Positions 60,647 to 64,000 of a stretch of DNA of 64,000 nucleotides are shown piece after piece. Numbering within the stretch: position 1 is the stretch's first letter; the number at the start of each line of letters is the position of its first letter. Made by a program: the position numbers and the translations under genes. The DNA comes from Hyphomicrobiales bacterium. GTDB lineage: Bacteria; Pseudomonadota; Alphaproteobacteria; Rhizobiales; Rhizobiaceae. The stretch lies in contig UEGQ01000003.1 in the NCBI GenBank assembly GCA_900466005.1, positions 558,001-622,000 on the forward strand, in the 5' to 3' direction. The notes beneath the pieces were generated by a model. The model was given only the letters and a program-made list of their open reading frames with translations. It was not told the origin of the DNA and ran no database searches.

Positions 60647-60720
60647 CATCCCTTTCGGGATGATTGAAGCACAATAATCGGGGAATTGCACGAAAAAGAA
60701 CCGAACGGGACGATTGATGC
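60647..60720. promoter_or_regulatory. Probable HipB operators
   Basis: A perfect dyad CATCCC-TTTC-GGGATG (60647-60662) overlaps the hipB ribosome binding site. CGGGATGATTGAAGC (60656-60670) is repeated as CGGGACGATTGATGC (60706-60720), flanking the likely -10. Paired sites are as expected for an autoregulated toxin-antitoxin operon. Confidence 0.55.
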
Positions 60721-60914
60721 TGGAATCGTTGGGCAGGTGCGGAAATCACCCCGATCGGGACTCAGAGGAGTGACAGAGAGGGAGGCGCTGATCGCGAGAA
60801 TGCCCGGCCGCTAGCCTCGGGTCGGCATGATACGGAAAAGTGATGCGGAAAACTGTTCCGGTTGCCTTTTCGGTCGACCGATTAAGTCACTGAAATATAA
60901 GGAAAAAGAAGGAA

Positions 60915-60988
60915 TGGCTGGGGAACCTGGATTCGAACCAAGATTAACGGAGTCAGAGTCCGTCGTTCTACCGTTGAACTATTCCCCA
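60915..60988 (-). tRNA. tRNA-Gln (anticodon CTG)
   Basis: 74 bases with encoded CCA. On the minus strand the acceptor stem TGGGGAA pairs with TTCCCCA, the D-arm contains AGTTCAACGGTAGAAC, the anticodon stem ACGGA/TCCGT encloses CTCTGAC (anticodon CTG), and the T-arm is GGTTCGAATCC. Its last 17 bases are duplicated at 37448-37464, showing the gene is the island insertion site and remains intact. Confidence 0.95.
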
Positions 60989-61256
60989 AGAGAACTGCAA
61001 GGGCGTTGGGTAACGCCTGCCGGTGAGCCGGGCTTATAAACAAAAGCGTTCGGCTTGCAAATACCCGTTCTCAAAAAAATCGGAAAAAATTCCGCCGCCG
61101 CGAAGACGCTCGATCAGGACCGGTTACGCGCCGAATTCCGGCGGAAAAACAGTTTGGCTAAAACCGGACCCGCTGATATTATCGCGCCAACGAAAATCGA
61201 ATATGGCGCCAGCGGCATGCCGCAGTCGGCCTTGCGCGGCGCAACGGAATAGATAC

Positions 61257-62807
61257 GTGACAGACCCCGATCGCGGCCTCAGGCCGTCAAGCGAGGGGGC
61301 GTCGGCAGAAAGCCGCAACGGGGAGGCAACCCTCCGGCGCGGGAAGGCCAGGACGAATGCGCCGAAGGTTTCGGGCGCCGCCGTCGTGGCCGGCGAGGGG
61401 CAGGCGGCGACGTCGGCTCCGGCTGGACGTTCCGCAACCAACCAGGCGCACGAGCCGGTTCGCAAGCGAAAGCGCCGGCGACGCAACCGTTCGGGTCAAA
61501 AGCAGCCGATCGATCTGCCGCATTCCGCAAATGCCGACAAGACGGCGGCGCCTGCGCCAGAGGCCGAGCATTCCCATCCTGGAAAACCGGGAAAGAAGCG
61601 CCGTCGCAACCGCAATCGCCGCAGCCTGCAGGGTCGGCCGCTCGCCTCAGGCAAGCCGGCCACCGCCCAGCAGGCCTCGCCGGTGCCGGCCGCCGCTCCC
61701 GCCAAGGCGCCTCTGCCGGCCAAGCCGGCGCAACCGCAGCCGACGGAACGCCCGCGTCCGCCGGCGGCCGTTTCGCAGTGGTCCAACGATCTTTATGCGG
61801 CGCTGGACCTCGGCACCAACAATTGCCGGCTCTTGATTGCCCAGCCGACCCGCCCCGGGCAGTTCCGTGTCGTCGACGCCTTTTCGCGCATCGTACGCCT
61901 CGGCGAGGGGCTTGCCGCGAGCGGCCGGCTTTCGGCGGAGGCGATGGACCGGGCGGTCGAGGCGCTGCGTGTCTGCGCGGCAAAACTCTCCGGCCGGCAG
62001 ATCCGCCGCATGCGGCTGATCGCTACCGAGGCCTGCCGTGCTGCCGAGAACGGCGAGGAATTCCTGCGCCGCGTGACGGTGGAGACCGGCCTCGAACTCG
62101 AAATCATCAACCGCGAGACGGAAGCGCGGCTCGCCGTTTCCGGCTGCTCCTCACTGGTCGGCCGCGAAGCGCGGTCGGTCGTGCTCTTCGACATCGGCGG
62201 CGGCTCCTCCGAGATCGCCGTCATCCGCATCGGTGAGAACCGTTCGAGCCGGCTTGCCAACCACATCACCCACTGGACCTCGCTGCCGGTCGGCGTGGTG
62301 ACGCTCTCCGAGCGTCATGGCGGCCGCGACGTGACCCCGGACGTCTTCGAGGCGATGACGGTGGAGGTCGAGGAGATGCTCGCCCGCTTCGACTGCCCGC
62401 CGCTCGACGGTACGGAAGATGGTGCGGTGCCGGAGGATTTCCACCTGATCGGCACGTCCGGCACGGTCACCACGCTCGCCGGCGTGCATCTCGACCTGCC
62501 GCGCTATGACCGCCGCCGGGTTGACGGTCTCTGGCTCTCGGATGCCGAGGTGAGCGCCATGCAGGCGAAACTGCTCTCCTGGGATTACCAGGGCCGCGCG
62601 GCCAACCCCTGCATCGGTCCCGACCGCGCCGACCTCGTGCTTGCCGGCTGCGCGATCCTCGAGGCGATCCGCCGCCGCTGGCCGTCGCCGCGCATGCGGG
62701 TGGCCGACAGGGGCTTGAGGGAAGGCCTGCTCACCGACATGATGGCCGACGACGGCGTCTGGCGGCGTGGGCGCAGCCGTCGCCCCTTCCGCGAGCGCGG
62801 GCGCTGA
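61257..62807 (+). CDS. ppx: Ppx/GppA exopolyphosphatase / pppGpp phosphohydrolase family
   Basis: 516 aa from GTG 61257 (reading [14 protein letters not shown]); an earlier ATG at 61203 is possible. The first about 180 residues are low-complexity, Arg/Lys/Ala/Pro-rich with [11 protein letters not shown] and [11 protein letters not shown], so likely RNA-binding and disordered. The ASKHA phosphatase domain follows: [52 protein letters not shown]. It hydrolyses polyphosphate or pppGpp. rlmE follows after 16 bases. Confidence 0.88.
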   Translation: MTDPDRGLRPSSEGASAESRNGEATLRRGKARTNAPKVSGAAVVAGEGQAATSAPAGRSATNQAHEPVRKRKRRRRNRSGQKQPIDLPHSANADKTAAPAPEAEHSHPGKPGKKRRRNRNRRSLQGRPLASGKPATAQQASPVPAAAPAKAPLPAKPAQPQPTERPRPPAAVSQWSNDLYAALDLGTNNCRLLIAQPTRPGQFRVVDAFSRIVRLGEGLAASGRLSAEAMDRAVEALRVCAAKLSGRQIRRMRLIATEACRAAENGEEFLRRVTVETGLELEIINRETEARLAVSGCSSLVGREARSVVLFDIGGGSSEIAVIRIGENRSSRLANHITHWTSLPVGVVTLSERHGGRDVTPDVFEAMTVEVEEMLARFDCPPLDGTEDGAVPEDFHLIGTSGTVTTLAGVHLDLPRYDRRRVDGLWLSDAEVSAMQAKLLSWDYQGRAANPCIGPDRADLVLAGCAILEAIRRRWPSPRMRVADRGLREGLLTDMMADDGVWRRGRSRRPFRERGR

Positions 62808-62823
62808 ACAGGAAAGAACGAAG

Positions 62824-63555
62824 ATGACCAAGGCTCCGATCGCCGGAAATCGCACCGGCCGCAAGCTCGGCCAGAAAGTCAAGAAGACCAAGCTCAAGGC
62901 CTCGTCGCGCCGCTGGCTGGAGCGGCATATCAACGACCCTTACGTCCAGCGCGCCAAGCTCGAGGGCTATCGTGCCCGCGCGGCCTTCAAGCTGCTGGAA
63001 ATCGACGAGAAGCACAACATCCTGAAGGGCGCTCGCCGCATCATCGACCTCGGTGCTGCGCCGGGAAGCTGGTCGCAGATCGCCGCCAACGTCACCGGGT
63101 CGACCGACGCGGACGTGCGGGTCGCGGCGATCGACTTCCTCGAAATGGCGCCGCTGCCGGGCGTGAAGATCCTGCAGCTCGACTTCCTCGATCCGGAAGC
63201 GCCGGAAAAGCTCATCGAGGCCGTCGGCGGCACGCCCGATCTGGTGATCTCCGACATGGCCGCCCCGACCACCGGCCACCAGAAGACCGACCACCTGCGC
63301 ACCATGCATCTCTGTGAGGTCGCGGCGCATTTCGCCATCGAAGTGCTCGCCGAGGGCGGACATTTTCTCGCCAAGACCTTCCAGGGCGGCACGGAACGGG
63401 AGCTTCTCACTCTCCTCAAGCAGAACTTCCGCCAGGTCGTGCATGTGAAACCCGGCGCCTCGCGCTCCGAATCGGTCGAGATGTTCCTGCTTGCCAAGGG
63501 GTTCAAGGGGCGCAAGCCCGCGACGGCTGAAGAGGCCGACGAACAGGACCGGTGA
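62824..63555 (+). CDS. rlmE: 23S rRNA 2'-O-ribose U2552 methyltransferase RlmE (FtsJ)
   Basis: 243 aa, AGGAAAG upstream of ATG 62824. FtsJ motifs: [13 protein letters not shown] with catalytic [19 protein letters not shown] site, [12 protein letters not shown] with catalytic D, and FLAKTFQGG with the second catalytic K. A basic N-terminus and a short acidic tail flank the domain. Ppx-rlmE is a conserved rhizobial pair. Confidence 0.94.
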   Translation: MTKAPIAGNRTGRKLGQKVKKTKLKASSRRWLERHINDPYVQRAKLEGYRARAAFKLLEIDEKHNILKGARRIIDLGAAPGSWSQIAANVTGSTDADVRVAAIDFLEMAPLPGVKILQLDFLDPEAPEKLIEAVGGTPDLVISDMAAPTTGHQKTDHLRTMHLCEVAAHFAIEVLAEGGHFLAKTFQGGTERELLTLLKQNFRQVVHVKPGASRSESVEMFLLAKGFKGRKPATAEEADEQDR

Positions 63556-63944
63556 AATCCGTGCTCCTCTACGTAACGCTTGGAACGAACGATCTCACAC
63601 GCTCCGCACGTTTCTACGATGCCGTTCTCGCGGCACTCGGCTATGAACGCAGGGTTACAGAGGCGGACGAGATCGGTTATGCAACCTCCGGCGACCACCG
63701 CTGTCGCCTGTGGGTGACGAAACCCTACGACGGCAAGTCCGCCACCTTCGGCAACGGCACGACGATGGCGATCGAAGCGCCAAGCCGCGCTGCCGTCGAC
63801 GCATTCCATAAGGCTGGGCTGGCGAACGGTGGTACTGACGAAGGTCCTCCGGGACTGCGACCCTTCCACCCGAATTTCTACGCGGCATTTGTCCGCGATC
63901 CGGACGGAAACAAGCTCGCCGCCGTCTGCGAAAGGGCGGAATAG
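63552..63944 (+). CDS. VOC (glyoxalase/dioxygenase) superfamily protein
   Basis: 130 aa from GTG 63552, overlapping the rlmE stop. [26 protein letters not shown] and the C-terminal [19 protein letters not shown] are typical VOC halves with metal-ligand positions. Substrate unknown. Coupled to rlmE by a 4-base overlap. Confidence 0.85.
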   Translation: MKSVLLYVTLGTNDLTRSARFYDAVLAALGYERRVTEADEIGYATSGDHRCRLWVTKPYDGKSATFGNGTTMAIEAPSRAAVDAFHKAGLANGGTDEGPPGLRPFHPNFYAAFVRDPDGNKLAAVCERAE

Positions 63945-63947
63945 AGC

Positions 63948-64000
63948 CTATTTCACCGCGACGCTGTCGGGCTCGTGCGTTCGTCCGTGGCCGGAGACAT
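63948..64000 (-). CDS. Possible 3' end of a minus-strand gene
   Basis: An open frame enters from the right edge and ends SGHGRTHEPDSVAVK at a TAG (63948-63950). Too short to identify. Convergent orientation 3 bases after the VOC gene is plausible but unproven. Confidence 0.3.
   Translation of the reverse strand, partial: VSGHGRTHEPDSVAVK

Larger units (their letters stand above)
37465..60931. mobile_element. tRNA-Gln-integrated genomic island, about 23.5 kb
   Basis: Bounded by the 17-bp direct repeat from the tRNA-Gln 3' end. Contents: a tyrosine integrase at the left end, a sigma/GHKL/Z1/DUF4420/AIPR cassette, a cytosine methyltransferase with Vsr, a possible replication gene, iteron-like repeats, an IS21 remnant, a serine recombinase and hipBA. 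No conjugation or phage structural genes are visible, so it is an island or a decayed integrative element rather than a prophage. The integrase lies at the end away from the tRNA gene, which is less usual. Confidence 0.8.

Noticed and set aside
37465..60931. Prophage
   Set aside because: No capsid, terminase, tail or lysis genes; only an integrase, regulators and defence-like genes.

Overview
The window looks like a chromosome segment of a Rhizobiaceae alphaproteobacterium (Sinorhizobium/Rhizobium/Shinella type). It has GC-rich codon usage, a RirA iron regulator with a TGA-N9-TCA operator, a norEFCBQD denitrification cluster, O2-independent ubiquinone genes, and palindromic intergenic repeats of rhizobial type. 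The genus cannot be fixed from this sequence alone.

Left part (1-37.4 kb, core-like). The 3' part of a lipocalin-like (AttH/CrtC fold) gene comes first. It is followed by a DctS/DctR-like two-component system facing away from a dctPQM TRAP transporter. Next is an anaerobic-respiration block: ubiTUV plus a 139-aa companion gene on the minus strand, divergent ubiD-ubiX, then nnrU, a hemerythrin-like gene and a 51-aa membrane protein divergent from norEF, then norCBQD, a DUF2798 protein and hemN. Four TTG-N8-CAA (NnrR/FNR-type) dyads sit at the control points, so NO reduction, anaerobic haem synthesis and O2-independent ubiquinone synthesis appear co-regulated. After this come two divergent HupE/UreJ-like genes with a DUF1007 protein (possible nickel/cobalt handling), a LysR regulator divergent from mmsA, an iron-binding periplasmic protein divergent from rirA, a GMC oxidoreductase, gluconokinase, a GFA protein, puuB-puuA, an FAD amino-acid dehydrogenase and an SDR.

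Middle part (37.45-60.93 kb): a genomic island of about 23.5 kb. The last 17 nt of a tRNA-Gln(CTG) gene (60915-60931) recur exactly at 37448-37464, and a tyrosine recombinase gene lies just inside the left copy. The island carries a five-gene cassette: a primary-sigma-like factor with a 438-aa N-terminal extension, a MORC/MutL-type GHKL ATPase, a Z1-domain NTPase, a PD-(D/E)XK (DUF4420) nuclease-like protein and an AIPR protein. An unknown gene follows, then a convergent C5-cytosine methyltransferase and a Vsr endonuclease. This resembles the Mza anti-phage type, with a predicted hairpin covering the ribosome binding site of the sigma gene. The rest of the island is more degraded: a possible replication gene with disrupted frame, an iteron-like array with a perfect DnaA box, paired small regulator-like genes, an IS21 istA remnant with five terminal repeats at exact 23-bp spacing, a LOTUS-domain fragment, a serine recombinase, a 31-aa membrane peptide and hipBA.

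Right part (60.93-64 kb): the host tRNA-Gln gene, a Ppx/GppA phosphatase, rlmE, a VOC-family protein and possibly the 3' end of a minus-strand gene.
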